From positions 1,240,001-1,304,000 of the forward strand of contig JAGPYM010000001.1 of the NCBI GenBank assembly GCA_020736575.1: a DNA stretch of 64,000 bases. Reading direction: 5' to 3'. Numbering within the stretch: the stretch's first letter is position 1; each line of letters starts with the position of its first letter. A model generated the notes under the pieces. The model saw nothing but the letters and a program-made list of their open reading frames with translations. It made no database searches and had not been told where the DNA came from. The DNA comes from Thelonectria olida (lineage: Eukaryota; Ascomycota; Sordariomycetes; Hypocreales; Nectriaceae). The position numbers and the translations under genes are program-made. This document shows, in pieces, positions 45,696 through 58,120 of this stretch.

Positions 45696-46273
45696 GGACA
45701 AGCTTTGAGTTACGACAACTCTTGTTCGAGCAGCGTCTCTAGCTGAATGAGCCTGCCTCGTTATGATTTTCCTCTTGTAATGTTGAATTTGCAATATGGC
45801 GTTGAGCGATACCATGGGCTGTTGAAATTGTTTCTTTTCCTTTTTTATTCATATTTTGTTTAGCGCCTAGGCGACCTCTAGACTGTGTGTATCCTGGGAT
45901 AGGACGGATCTTGTTTGGGCGGTCACTGCGCAGATCCCTCTGTATAACGAGCATGGCGATGGGAAAATGGACGGGTAGGTGACTCGGCTGTCGATGGATG
46001 AGTATTCGAGCGAGCCGTATGTGCGAAGGCAGTTAGTGTAGAATACCAACTGCTCTCATCCAGCGGGATTTGCATCATGGTCGTCGCTTCATCGCGCATT
46101 GTTCCTCGTGGCTATGGCTTTGTATCTCGTGCGAGTACGTTGTGAATTGTCCGTAATAAAGTTCCACTACATAGACTGCGGTGTAACGGAGAGTGAGGTT
46201 GTGCGAGGGAATTGGCCCACGATCATCGACTAGGATCGGGTTGTTAGTCGTCGTGGACTCTAGGCGATGCGGC
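45696..46273. other. 3' flanks between the SPX gene and the Zn2Cys6 gene
   Basis: 578 bp between converging genes, with a T-rich patch at about 45830-45862. No gene seen. Confidence 0.4.
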
Positions 46274-48192
46274 TCAGGGCCAATAGGGTACGGACTCATT
46301 CATGAAACACCACTGGACGGTCTCGGGCGCTGCTAGGAACGACTCGACTTTAAGGACCAGTTGCCCTGAACGGTTTTTGTTAGACGGAGGCCCTTTTCTG
46401 AAGGTATTTGTAGTGGATAGACTCACCAGCAACATTCCAACGTTTCGCAAAGAAATGAAGCGAACTGAAGCTCGCGTGGAAGCGGGCGTCGGCGTCGGGG
46501 ATGACGTGCTCAAAGTTGCTCAGGACCATCAGGCAGTGGTAGGCCGAGTATGGCGTCAGGGGCGAGCACGAGGCCAGGAGGTGCGGGCGGCGGGCGAGCT
46601 GGTCGTTGAGGTCGGTCGTGGTGTCGGCGATGATGCGGATGGTGAAGTTGAGGCCGGCGATGGCCTTGAGGGCCGTCACGTCTGATGTGGCCGGGTGGAT
46701 GGTCGTGGAGTCGACGGTGCGGAGTTGGCGGCAGTAGAGGAAGAGGAGGAGGCTGCGCGAGGGGGAAAGGAAAGACAGGTTAGATGTTGGAAGCTCTGGC
46801 AGCTTTGCATTTGGGATATGATAGGAGAGGGGGATGGTGAAAAGGGGGCGAATAAGGGGCAACTGGGGACATACCAAGTACAAGTCGCAAAACACTCGAA
46901 AAAGTCTCCCCAACGCGACGCCTGCAAGACCATGGCCTCGACCAGAGACCGCGTGGCAATGTCCAGCTCGATAAAGTGGTCGATGAGGGCATCCGGGGCG
47001 CCCGTCTCGGGGCTGGGCGACAGCGCCTTGGTGTACAGCATGGCGCACTGGCAGTTGCGCTGGAACGGCCCGACAGGCACGCTGGGGCTGATGTTGGCGG
47101 CGTGCCGCATCGTCGTGCGCGTGGGCGACTGCGTCTGGTTGTCCCAGCCGACGTTGGTGGTGGGCAGCAGGTCGTCGTGGGCGGGCGCGGGGACCTGCAG
47201 CGGCATGTGGATGAGGCCGCAGTCGACGTGGATCAGGCGGTCGAGCACCAGCATGCTCCAATAGACGCAGCGGCGCTCCTCGTCTTCGTAGGCGACGGGG
47301 CTGTCCTTCTCGGCGTCGAGGTACTTGCCCGGGTGGATGCGCATGGCGAGGGCGAGCGTGTTCGCGTCGCCGATGGTGACGTAGGCGCGGAAGACGTCGC
47401 CGTGGCCAAACTCGAACAGGGCGAGCAGGATGGTGCACTGGACGATCTCGATGGTGGGCTCGCGCAGGCCGCGCATGATGCCGAGGATGCGCTTGGCGGC
47501 GCGGTAGGCGGGCAGCTCGATCATGCCGCGCTCCTCGAGGTTGCTGGGGTTGTCGGCGATGACGGCCTCGTCGTCGTACTGGGTGACGAGCTGCATGCAG
47601 ACGATGAGCAGGGCGACGACGGGGTCGCGCGGGACGTTTCCGGGGGGAGCAGCGGCCTGGCCCGATGATCCGGGGCCGGGGCCGGGGCCCGAGGTCGGGT
47701 TGGTGGTGCCGATGGTCTCTGCGGCGCGGAGGGCGAAGAGCTCCGGGTGGACGACGGAGAGCCACGGGTTCATGAGGTCAAAGTAGCGCTCGGCGGCGTC
47801 GCGCCACGAGATGTTGCGCGAGGACAGAAGCGACATGATGGCCTCGGAGGAGATGTCAAAGGCCGGGTCGAGGATGCCTCCGGGGCCGAGGGGGTCCTTG
47901 GGGCCGCCCATGAGATAGCCCGGGTCGACGACGGCGGTGGCCGGGGCGGTGTAGATGAAGTCATAGCAGCAGGTGGTGGCCAGCCTGGAGTTGGAATTAA
48001 CATGTCTTCTTTTGTCGAGAGATATGGATTGACAAACCTCGTGCAGCGCGAGCAGGCGGGCAGGGCCTTGTCGCACTTCTTCTTGGTGCGGGTGCACTTC
48101 TCGCAGGCCCGGTGGGCTCGCTCAGTTTCCATGGGCGACTCGGAACCCCGTGAAGAGGAATGAGACCGGACCATGCTGCTTCTATTATTCAT
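46274..48192 (-). CDS. Zn2Cys6 fungal-specific transcription factor
   Basis: Exons 48192-48038, 47984-46875, 46752-46427 and 46365-46274 give 560 aa. The first 53-bp intron (GTTTGT...TCCAG) splits the zinc cluster; splicing restores Cys30, 33, 40, 47, 50 and 57 (CEKCTRTKKKCDKALPACSR, then CTRLATTC), the C6 binuclear pattern that binds CGG-type DNA sites. The middle carries the fungal_trans domain: AKRILGIMRGLREPTIEIVQ, CTILLALFEFGHGDVFRAYV, NTLALAMRIHP, and DEERRCVYWSMLVLDRLIH. The fourth exon (ending ETVQWCFMNESVPYWP) depends on a 61-bp intron with GTGAGT, a TCTAAC branch and TTCAG; without it the protein would end with an unconserved tail at 46380. Very high GC at third positions creates long false frames on the other strand. 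Targets unknown. Confidence 0.82.
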
Positions 48193-49019
48193 ATGGCCGG
48201 TATTTTTGGGGGCCGAATTTTATGACCCAAAATGCAATGCGATGCTACCGCAACCAATCTTTTCCGTCCTTGCTTAGGGAGGTTGATATAACAGGGCCTT
48301 GTAAGTAGTAAGACAGGAACGTGCCCTTTTTTCTTTTTCTTTTTTTTTTTTGGTGTCGTCTGACAGCGACAAAAGGGGCGAGGGAGTGAGAGGGTGAGAG
48401 TGAGATGATGAGGCTGACAAATGGACCAAGGCGGCGGAATTATGTCAACGGGATGGTGGGCAGGGAGGAGGGATATGAGAGAGGCTGAAGAAGAAGATGG
48501 CGACGATGGGAGTGAGATGGGGGGTCAAGGTGTAAGTTGATATGCCGATGGTGAGCAGGAGGATCTAGAAGCCGGACTCGATTCTAACCACGAGGGAGGA
48601 CAAGAGTCGGATGAGGGTGAGGGTGGTGGCGGACGAGAAGAGGAAACGAAGCAGCGGGCCATGGGCGTTATTATCATGATCCAGGCCTTGGAGAGGTGGC
48701 AGCCTTGTGTCGAGTGCCGAAGTGTCTCGATGGATCCAGCAAACAAAGACGAGGCCAGCAATCTCGATGGGCAGACCCGGGTGTGCGCCGTCTAAGCAGT
48801 TAGTCAGCTGCTGACGGGCATGGGTATGGGCACGACGGACGGTTGAGCATTACGGGACGGGATGGAGAGGAATGGATAGAGAGCGCAGAGCGGCATAGAA
48901 GGGATGGGAAGTGAGGTGAAGTGTTGGAGAGTAGAGATTATACTCGGCGTAGGTAATGATGAAAAAGCGGGATCGATCGATTCGATAAGCTAATAAGCCA
49001 AGTGTAAGCTACGACAAAA

Positions 49020-49077
49020 GGTACATACATACATGTACATACATGGCATTACATTAACATTACATTACATTACATGA
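49020..49077 (+). repeat. TACA/ACATT microsatellite-like tract
   Basis: Alternating tacatacatacatgtacatacat followed by repeats of attacatt; imperfect, non-coding. Confidence 0.8.
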
Positions 49078-49837
49078 CCTACCTGAAGGTAGGCACGCAT
49101 GACGAATAAAATAAAATACTGTATTTTAGTGCAGTCTGTCTATGCCTAGACCAGCAGCGTAAAACCCCTCCTATTCTTTGTGTCTCTCCCCCGCTCTTCT
49201 ATCTGGCTGCCCGTGTCCCTCTCTCTCTCTTTCTCTTGCTCGTCTTCTTTCTTTCTTTCTTCCTCCCCCTAGACGAGGGTTGCGTTGCGGCTTGTCTGAT
49301 GATCGCATGGATTCCCGTATTTTTTTTTTTCTTTCCCTTTTGATGGGGAGAGACGGACCAGGGTCATCGACCCGTAGACCCGCGGGCTGGGGCCTTTGGG
49401 GGCTGTTTGGGGCTTTTGGAGGGCCCCTTTGACTGGGCTGAAAGAATGGGCTGAGGGACCATTTGACGAGCAGTCAGTGTCAGTGGCAGCAGCGTGCTTG
49501 CAAGGGCCCTGCAATGGATCGTCTTTAACTGCATGTGCCTTAACTTACCCCATAACAGCAGCTGGGCGTACAGCGTTCGGGGCTGTAGCTACAGTAGGCT
49601 GGCATAAGTGCGCAGACAGACGCAGGTAATTTATTTTTAGCTTGTGCGTCCGAGTGAGTGAGTGAGGAGAACATGCATACGCAGTCAACTGTAACTAATT
49701 GGCCTCTGTATGTATGTGCGCGGCATGCACCGAGACAGTGTATGGGTGCAATCTGCGTGTCTCATCACAGCCAGCCAGCCAGCACATCGCATCGCAGCCC
49801 AGCCCAGCCCGGCGTCATGTGCAGGCCGTATAGGAGA

Positions 49838-49890
49838 TCAAGAAAAAGAAAAGAAAGAGAGAGAGAGAAAAAGGAAGAAGTAAAAAAAAA
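49838..49890 (+). repeat. Purine-only tract (A/G)
   Basis: About 53 bases with almost no pyrimidine, including (GA)n and an A run. Confidence 0.8.
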
Positions 49891-52749
49891 CATGACCTGC
49901 CAGCATACGCTCCGAGACTAGAACACCAACAATAACTCCCCAAGCTCGACACATATGTCATTGCCATATGAAGCAGCCGTTGAGCCTTGATTAGTCCCCT
50001 TGTGCCCACGCTCTGGAGAGTCTCCGGGCCTTGGGGGGAAAAACAAGGCGGCCCAGGTTAGCAGGACAGGCGCTAGATCCGCACAGGGGGACGGAAGAAG
50101 CCGTCTCTTTTTTTTTTCCCTTTCCCCATCCATCTTTTGGGATGAGGTCGAATGCACTTTTGAGCGAGACGGTGAGCCGTCATGAGGACTTGGCAAGGGG
50201 CATGGCTGTCAATTGGGGCGCGGTGGGCTTTTCACCTTCTTCTTCGAGGCGTTGGCAGTCGATGAATGGGCTTGGTAACTGAGAATGCGCATTGTATGTT
50301 TAGGAAGGACGGCAGAGTACCTGGAGCGACGTCGACGCACACAAAGAGCAAGGTTGAAACAAGGCTCAACGGCCGTGAAGTCGAAAGAGTCAGTCAGCGC
50401 ACTAACAGCCTCCCCCAATAACCCCAATGGTTCTCGGCATCCCCGAAGATGATGGATGGGACAGAACGCAGTTGGGTATGGGCCGGCTGGCGTCTGGCGC
50501 TTGGGCTGGAGATGGCGCCCCCCATTGAGAGTGATGGGAGTGGGCTTGGGGTATTAGTCTTGTGCTGTGCCGGGGTGAATGGGAATTCCAAATCTTTGGG
50601 ACGCCATGGGTCAATTCCAAATGCTTAGAACTAGTTGACTGGCCAAGCTGCTTCTTCTGTCTAGCCTTGGCCATCTCTCGAGCCATTGATTGCCCTCCCT
50701 TCTACGAGTTGGTTCTATTTGTCCTTGATTATACTCGCATCTTCTCTTTTCTCCCCCCCCAAGCACACAATTTGTCACATCTTGATCATCCCTCGTCTTT
50801 TTCCCAATTTCCAATTGTTTTCAGCGGCCCCCCTCTCTCTCCCGGGCCAGAGCCTGGACTTCCACACCCTGCAACCCTTCAGCCCTCTGCCTCTTCCCAG
50901 CGGCGTGGGAGAGTCGCCTACAAGGTATGTAGCAGAAGTGGTGCCGCGTGCTGCGGGTTACATGCATGCATCACCCATGTCCACGTCTCTCAGCGGGCAA
51001 ACGAGGAGGGGAAAATAAGAAGACAGGTGACAGCCAGACAAGCGACAAGCCGACGAATGGCTGTCGCGCATTTCCCAGCCCTGCGTGCTTTTTCGCTTTA
51101 GCCTCGTTGACCGACGACCGGGATGGGCTTCTTTTTTTAAAACACCAACACATGGATCAATCGCACTGTGACGTGATCTTCCTTGTTTCCCTGGCCTTGT
51201 CCCGAGTCTCGGCCGGTGAATTGAGTTCTGCCAGGCGTGTCATCATTGGGAGATGTGAGGAGGAGAGCGGGAGAGAGAGATACGACCAATACGGCAGATG
51301 CGCAGTCGATACCTCGTCAATCTGACATGAGATATGCAATGCACCTCCAACGTCGTGGTAGCTGACCTGTTATCTCTTCACCCATCATCCCGTTGCCCTG
51401 AACGAGGCCCTTTTGTCCCTCTCCCCATTCTCGCCTTCGGCCTGTTCCTCCTCGTCCCCATGCACACTGCCGTTCTTGGGCCCTGCCATGTTTGCATGCA
51501 GACGCGAAGGGACATGGGGGAAACGCATATGTATTGCAAGTTATAAATAACCACCGGCAGTAGTGTGCAAACCATTTGACGCAGCACACGACTGTCGACA
51601 GGACCATGGCGGCTGCCGCGGCGAATAGGGCCGCCTGTGCCGTACGCGGATCCCCACAAACGTGCCGAATGGACGGGAATGTACGGTGTAGAACAGGTGC
51701 AGCATGTATGTGGCGGATGAGAGATATACCGGAGACCTCAGAAGCAAGAGGTGGTGGTGGTGGTGTTCATCATGACGGCTCCTCTGCCTCCTCCTCGGCC
51801 GGACCGTTGAGCCATTCGGAGCCGGGAGGACAGTGAACCGTCTCGTGGCACAGGCACTGGCACAGGGCTGAGGGCCATGATGACTGAGCATGACGACATT
51901 CCCATGTGGGAGACGGCGTTTTGTCAGCTCCGCATAATGCTCCAAACGCCTCACTTTGACAAGCTGAGCTCCAATGCCTAATCAAGTGAGACATTTCGCG
52001 CCTCGTATAGTCTCTAGCATCAGTCCACGCCCATTACTCATTCATCAACAATCACCATCGTCGCTTTCCAGCCCAGGAACACGCACAAGTGGCTGCAAAT
52101 TCCCCTTCCGGGAACCGTGCCATCCGCGGTGATGGCGATGGCGATGGTGACAGGGACGAGACGAAGCCGCTAAAAACAGCCCGCTGCCTAGCCACTAAAC
52201 AACTCCCTAAACCCAAGTGAACCAGTTGTGAGGGATCTAGACTCGTCTCATACGACTTCATACGACCTCATGTCGACAGGACTGACGGGATGAACCGGCA
52301 GCGGATAGAGACTCTTCCGTCGTTGCCAGCTCCATCACTTGGTGAGCCATTTTGCACATGAGCCGCCCTAGCCAAGCTAGGGGCTTGCACATTGATAGGT
52401 ACGCGTATAATGAATTGTTTCCTCTCTTCCGTTGCTTCTTCCAACAGGCAATGACAAGAAATCCCGACTTTTCGGACCAGCAACCCCGAACGAGCTTGTT
52501 TGTTCCCGGCAAATGTCCGACCCCACAGGAACAAGGGCTCCCCATTGACTCACTCGCCGTCGATTGCCCGTCCGTCGTAGTTATGAGTGCTTGTTTCGTA
52601 GGGCTTCAACTTCTATCCAGTTGAGACTGTAAAAGAGTTCGAGTGAACCCGCAAGGTCTTGACGATTGACGAGTGGCCACAAACTCAACCACCATTGAAA
52701 CATCTCGTATCCAAGAGACGACAGTCACCCTCGCCTTTCGTATCGTGCA

Positions 52750-53586
52750 ATGCCTCCCTACTACCACCTCCGTCCCGGCACATGGTCCGACGTCCCCGCC
52801 TCGGCCGTCCTCTACATGAAGAGCTTCGACAAGGAACCTCTCCTCGACTACATGTTCCCCGGTCGTCAGACTAACCCGCAGGCCTTCCATACTTGGATCA
52901 CACGTCGCTTCCGCCTCCGCTATTGGACCCCGGGCTACTTTCTCACCATGGTCGTGGCCTATGATGACGACGAAGAGGAGGAGCATGACGACGAGAAGGA
53001 CCACTTGAGCCGAATCGACGACCGTCAGGGAAAGCCCCAGAAGAAGAACCGACAGGGTCGACCCGTAGGCTTTACCTGGTGGCACCGGCCCGCAGAGTCC
53101 CTCTCATTCTACCAACGCTGGCTCTCCCCATGTCAGTCCTCACTCACGCTCAACACCAGCTTACACTCAGCTAACACCACCACCCCTCCCTCCCCAGCCG
53201 CTCTATTCCGCCCCTTCATCGCATCCCTCCTTCGCCTGCAAGACTACCTCTTCCCCATCCCCTTCATTGACCCTCACAAGCTCGCCATCTACGACCGCAC
53301 CTTCGCTCTCATCGAGCCTCAGGTCCTAAACTCCCCCCGTCGTCGCTCCGCCTGGTATGTTGCCAGCCTCGGCGTCGACCCTGTTGTCCAAGGCCGAGGC
53401 ATCGGCGGCATGCTCATCCGTGACGGACTTGCCCAGGCTGATCGCGCCGGCGCCGCCGCATGGCTTGTCGGCTTGCGTGGACTCGAGAGGTACTACTCCC
53501 GCTTTGGCTTCGCTGAAGTAGCGAGGGCCAATGTGGGCGAGCTGAAGGATTGGAAGGGAGGCTCAGTCATGTTCAGGAACGACTGA
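52750..53586 (+). CDS. GNAT-family N-acetyltransferase
   Basis: Predicted acetyl-CoA-dependent transferase. If 53132-53197 is an intron (GTCAGT donor, GCTAAC branch, CCCCAG acceptor), exons 52750-53131 and 53198-53586 give 256 aa and the junction reads RWLSPSALFRPFIASLL; the frame also stays open without splicing (278 aa). Visible parts: an N-terminal GNAT strand-helix (YYHLRPGTWSDVPASAVLYM), a charged insert (DDDEEEEHDDEKD, about 72-84), FTWWHRP, and the acetyl-CoA loop in VASLGVDPVVQGRGIGGMLI (Q-G-R-G-I-G). The C-terminal LERYYSRFGFAEVARANVG is the usual closing beta-alpha unit. Small fungal GNATs of this kind often act on small molecules; the substrate is not evident. Confidence 0.85.
   Translation: MPPYYHLRPGTWSDVPASAVLYMKSFDKEPLLDYMFPGRQTNPQAFHTWITRRFRLRYWTPGYFLTMVVAYDDDEEEEHDDEKDHLSRIDDRQGKPQKKNRQGRPVGFTWWHRPAESLSFYQRWLSPCQSSLTLNTSLHSANTTTPPSPAALFRPFIASLLRLQDYLFPIPFIDPHKLAIYDRTFALIEPQVLNSPRRRSAWYVASLGVDPVVQGRGIGGMLIRDGLAQADRAGAAAWLVGLRGLERYYSRFGFAEVARANVGELKDWKGGSVMFRND
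53132..53197 (+). other. 66-bp probable intron, stop-free and a multiple of three
   Basis: GTCAGTCC donor, GCTAAC branch-like element 26 bases before the acceptor, and a C/T-rich CCCCAG acceptor. The encoded 22 residues are Ser/Thr/Asn/Leu-rich with no domain character. Confidence 0.7.
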
Positions 53587-54304
53587 ACCGAAACGAGCAT
53601 AGTCTTGGCCACGTTGGAATAAGACATGTGAGTTGAGCAGACATTCACGAATGACACTTCTCGAATCTATCACTCATCCTTCATTACCTGTAGAAACCGA
53701 GTGTTCTAAAAGACATTGGAGTGTATAGTGTCTAAACCGCCTAGGTACCGGGAGCTTTGGGCCCCAACGAAATGCAACCATGCCACCCACCAGACTTGAT
53801 ATTCATCGCCGTGTTGTGAAATCCCATCCGCCCGTTTTGAGACCTGCTCAACTCCAAGTCCTCTTTGGACTGTCAACCGCCTCTCCGCATTTCATCATCC
53901 ATTAGTCATGATACCACGGCTATCGTGATATGAACCCCCAGAATGCAGAAGACCGACGTGTGAAAACAAAAAGAAAAGGTACGCAGCCACTGTCCCCAAA
54001 CACACCGCATTCCCCAAAGGCCCTGGACTCTACGTGTCGAGAAAAAGAGAAAGGAGACGGCGGTGCTTCCAAAACGTGTCACAAAGCCCTCTTCTTGTCT
54101 GCCATATTGGCAGTGAGTGTGGTTGAGCTTGTTGCTGATGGCAATCCGGTCGCCTCCAAGTGCCCCAGCAAGCCCACCAATCCAGTTCAAAAAAGCAAAA
54201 GCCTCGTATTCACAGCGCGGAATCAGTCGTAACCACCACCTAGGTCATTGAATAGCCCATGTGAGGATCTCCATGTTGTGCCTATGACCCCATGTTTCCA
54301 TCAA
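53587..54304. other. 3' flanks between the GNAT gene and the Cys-rich protein gene
   Basis: About 720 bp between converging genes; no gene is supported. Confidence 0.4.
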
Positions 54305-57300
54305 TCAAAGCTTATGCAGCAAGCCGTTGTCCACATTGGTGCAATCTCCCTCCACAACCGTGAAACTCTCATCAGAATCCCCAGAATCAACTGGAAGGTC
54401 TTGGTTGAGGTGTTGGGGACATTGGAGGGGCCCTTCGGCTTCCGAAAAAGTCGTAGACGGGATGTCGGAGAGATTATCTGTATAAGTCCTCCGGGTGTGA
54501 TAAGGGCCCATCGCGGCTTCAATATGCCCCTGCCAGGATCTTCCAAAAGCACTCACAGACGGGTCGGTCGTCTGAGGTGTTTCTAGGTGAGTGGAGGGGG
54601 ACAAGTAAGAGGCACTTGGGTCTTCCGAATATCGAAAAGCAGCCGCGCCATACCGAGACAGTAAGGTAGTTTGGGGTTGTACAGGAGGCGAAACATAAAG
54701 AAACCCGTGATTCGACTGATAGCGATGTGGATAGCCATCAAACTGGACAATGTCGACCTGAGAGTGATTGACTAGAGGTATTGCTGGAGCGCCGTGAAGG
54801 GAGGCGGGAGAGCTCCGAAGATCCGGCGCTTGACTGTTAATAAGCACCAAGTCACTGCTGATGCTAGAAGAGGCGCCCTGGGGGCTAAAGGCATTATAGG
54901 GAGGCTCCCAAAGGTCGCCTGTCGTCATTGCTGACTCCTGTATCTCAAAATTAACATCGAGCTCGTTCATCGGGGGTAATTGAGGGTTCTGACTGTCATA
55001 TTCCGGATGACTGTTATGTCCATCGTCGGGCTGCGCATAGTCCATCTGAGATCTGGGCGCATAGTCCTGCGAGCCACTGTGCTGGCGCTGGTGATTGCCG
55101 ATTGAAGTGGGAGGTCGTTGAGTGTCCTCGGAAATGGCTGATGCACTAGGGGACAATGATCCTTCACCAGAGCTCCGGTAATCGATATGCTCTTCTTCGA
55201 CAGGTTCGAGGGGAGACGTATCCTTAGAGAATGGAGATCCCTCGTCATCTCCAAGAAGCTCACTCGACTGAGTGACATCGTGCATTTCAAGGTCGTCGGA
55301 GCCCTCACGCTTGATAGTGTTGGGGGAGTGGGCAGCCCGTTGGGTATAGGCGTCGACAACATCAGGGAGAAACTCGACAGGGGGGACGTCCCTCAGAACG
55401 CCTTGTTGGATGTCATGGTGAAGACGTTCAACAACATTGAGAATGTCCTCGTGTGTCTTTCCCTCTCCAAGGCTCTGGATAATCCATCGTGGGAGAGGAT
55501 CCTGTCCATTCGACTCAACGAGCCGTCTAAGCTCGCGCTTGCGAATCGAGAACGTCCAGGATCGAATATAGATGCCCTCGACGTTGGGCCCACCATTCTT
55601 CTCCAAGCCTTGGCTCCAAAAAATCATTCGAGCAATTTGTTCGTATACCAGGTCGATCTGTGTCATGCTGAATTCAGCTCCCTTGCGGTAACGAATTCGT
55701 TGGTAGTGCTTGCGGCACATGCATACCCAGGCTCGCTCGGGAATTCGGCGAGTGCAGACCTTGTTGCGGCCAAAGAGATGAGAGATGACCTTTCGAGGAA
55801 CAGACCCCGTGTTGCAGTTGTCGACATGCATGCAAATGTCGCCGCCTCGAAGAGGATTGTTTGCACTCAGACCAAATCGAGCACAGGTGTGAAGAAAACG
55901 AGACTGAAAGTCAGATGAAGAGGCAATAGGGGCCGAGAGAGCTGTGGCAAACAGTCAGTTCGCGTCGCCTCAAAAACAAACAAAAGACGCACCTTGAATG
56001 GGAGGAGCTGGAGATCTGTCTGCGTTTGCCACGGTCCTGTCAATAGGGCCAACAGATCGCGAAGCAGGAATTCCGATGGGCGAAATATCGGCTCTGCTAG
56101 CCCTGCGGCCTCTGCTAACGCTCCGAGGACCACGAGGCATGGTGAGGTGAGGGGGTGGTAAAACAGGCTCCAAGCTCTCTGGGGTGATTGGTGGTAGGTA
56201 TGACGATGTCCGAGCAAAGGGCGAAGACGAGATCTGTGGAGGGTTGGGTGCAGATATGGTACGCTTGTGGATGCGCTCCAAGGGGTGCAACACGCTGCTT
56301 CTGAGCGAAGAGTGGCTGATGGGAGGCAAGTTAGCAAAGGTCAGAAACTAAACAATGTCTAGCTAAATGGTTTGTTTGTTGGTTGAAGGGTACAGAGGAG
56401 GGCAATAAAAGGTATTCGCGTTGGCACTTTGGAACGCTTGTGACTGAAGGCTGTTGACCGGCCTAACATCCAAGGTGTTGAGGTGATGGAGAGCAAAAGG
56501 ATGTCAATGGAGAGGCTGCGCAAGAACAATGAAGAGGAGGCAATATGGGCAGTGATGCACAGCCAAAATCGAGGAAACCGAGGTGCAGCCGACGCAGCTG
56601 ATTGCTATTGTCTCGGAACAATGCAGCCTATGAAACCACGGCAAGCCGTATTCATCAAATCACTGCTCAAACGGCATTGGCTGATGATCAAGGCCACGCG
56701 CTCTGTTTGGCAGCTGTTTGGCAGCTGTTGGGTCCCATGCATGCTCTGGATGGTCGGCAATAGCCTTAGCAGGGAAGGGGAGATGAGAACAATAGCCGTT
56801 TGTTCACTGCGAGTGCGTTCGCAACTCGAATAGAAGCGATTGCCTTGGGTAGAGAAATCAAACAGTGAAGAAAAGTATCTACAAACCTCTGATCAATGGA
56901 CAAACGAGAACGCTTCCGTTTGATGGCCCTTGCTTCCAAGACACAGTCAGAAGGACTGCCACGAGGCAAACTAGGAGCCCGCGGGGGCATGGCATTGTAT
57001 TGAGGCAACGGGGGCAGTCTTGGTGAAGGTTCCCGATGTTCTGCGTACTCGGGTGTGGAAGTAAGTGAGGGAAGCTGCTCAAGCTTCGATTCCAACAGGG
57101 GCATCTCCGCAGCCACTGAGCTAACCTGATGGCTACCAACGGTTGACATTGACGAGAACCTGGAATGCCCACCAGAGAAAGTCGATGAGCAGAGGGACGA
57201 GAAGCTGCTGCGACTATCGGAGACCTGGTGTCTGGGAGAGCTACCCAACCCAACCGGTAAGCTGACGCCGTGCTCAGTCCATAGGCTTGCCCTATAGCAT

Positions 57301-58120
57301 TGTCAGTCCACGTACTCCTTGCGCATGTCCAGGATAATGAACATGGAGCTCGTGCTTAAGTGACCCGTTAAGCCAAGAGTCACACTAAGCCCCAACCACA
57401 TTGACAACGCATTACTTTATGCGAATGCTTTATCATGCGGTACGGCCCACCAACAAGCAAGAAAAATCGCGACGGGAAGAGCGTTGCTTACCTCCTGGCT
57501 TCTGGCTGAGGGCGAGGTTCGCAGTAAGAACTGGGAAAATCAATTTGGTGTTCTTTCCAAACATTCTGGGCCCAAACTGGTGCTGATTGGGATGCATACC
57601 TTCTTCGCATCCATACGTCTTGCTGGACATCAGACGTGGAGTGCATTCTCCTTCTCAATAATTAGCTCCGACTCTTCAATATTGACAAGAAAATCATGAA
57701 AGCAACTCACCTAGCTTGTCGTGGATTTGAGAAGGGGGCAGGAACACTGGGAGCGGCCATAGTCATGGGCGACTCGACCAATGCTATAGAAGAGTGCCTA
57801 GAATGGCCACCAGGCGTTGGCGCTGAGTATGCGGGTGTTTCCATTGGCTCGACAGCCGGGCGGAAGGGAAAGGATGACCTTTGATACTGAGGAGCGCCAT
57901 CTCGGGGAAGGGAATAGCCGCCAGCGTCCCATGGGGTGCGAACTCGGTTGTCCTTGAAACTGCTCGCTTGCTTTGCAGGCTGGCACTCCGGTGACGGTGT
58001 TGGGAGAGAGGATGGTGTAGTGAATCCTGCTCGAGGTGGCAATGGCGGCGTAACGTCCTTCGGGATGGACTCGGGAGGGCTTGGCCCCGTTGAGAGGTTG
58101 AGCATCGAGGCGATATTCAT
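54305..58120 (-). CDS. Large Cys/His-rich conserved fungal protein, probable regulator; family not identified
   Basis: My model has five exons: 58120-57711, 57530-57492, 57291-56887, 56315-55993 and 55941-54305, giving 937 aa. All phases agree. Introns are 180, 200, 571 and 51 bp, with GTGAGT, GTAAGC, GTTTGT and GTGCGT donors. The N-terminal 390 residues are disordered, rich in Pro and Ser, with a basic patch (AIKRKRSRLSIDQ) and SVSRGRRASRA. A compact Cys/His region (about 412-472) has FLHTCARFGL, GGDICMHVDNCNTGSVPRKV, FGRNKVCTRRIPERAWVCMC and RKHYQR, then a helical stretch (SMTQIDLVYEQIARMIFWSQ). The rest is a long acidic, Ser-rich tail. This looks like a nuclear DNA- or RNA-binding regulator, but I cannot name it. 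The 571-bp intron is long for a fungus and could hide a second promoter or an exon; a start 10 codons upstream (58150) is also possible. Confidence 0.65.

Larger units (their letters stand above)
48193..52749. other. 4.6-kb divergent gap rich in simple repeats
   Basis: Between the Zn2Cys6 gene and the GNAT gene. It holds TACAT/ACATTAC repeats at about 49020-49077, a C/T tract at about 49192-49270, an A/G tract at about 49838-49890 and CCAGC repeats at about 49770-49810. A palindromic acctacctgaaggtagg lies at 49077-49093. No conserved coding frame is seen. Confidence 0.45.

Noticed and set aside
46695..47668. Long plus-strand open frames (46695-47264 and 46976-47668) opposite the Zn2Cys6 gene
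   Set aside because: They are the complement of GC-rich codons of a clear transcription factor gene; their composition is Gly/Val/Ala/Asp-rich with no domain.
46380..47765. 461-codon minus-strand frame overlapping the transcription factor in another frame
   Set aside because: Mostly Arg/Pro/His low-complexity; only its last third is real, as exon 3 of the Zn2Cys6 gene.
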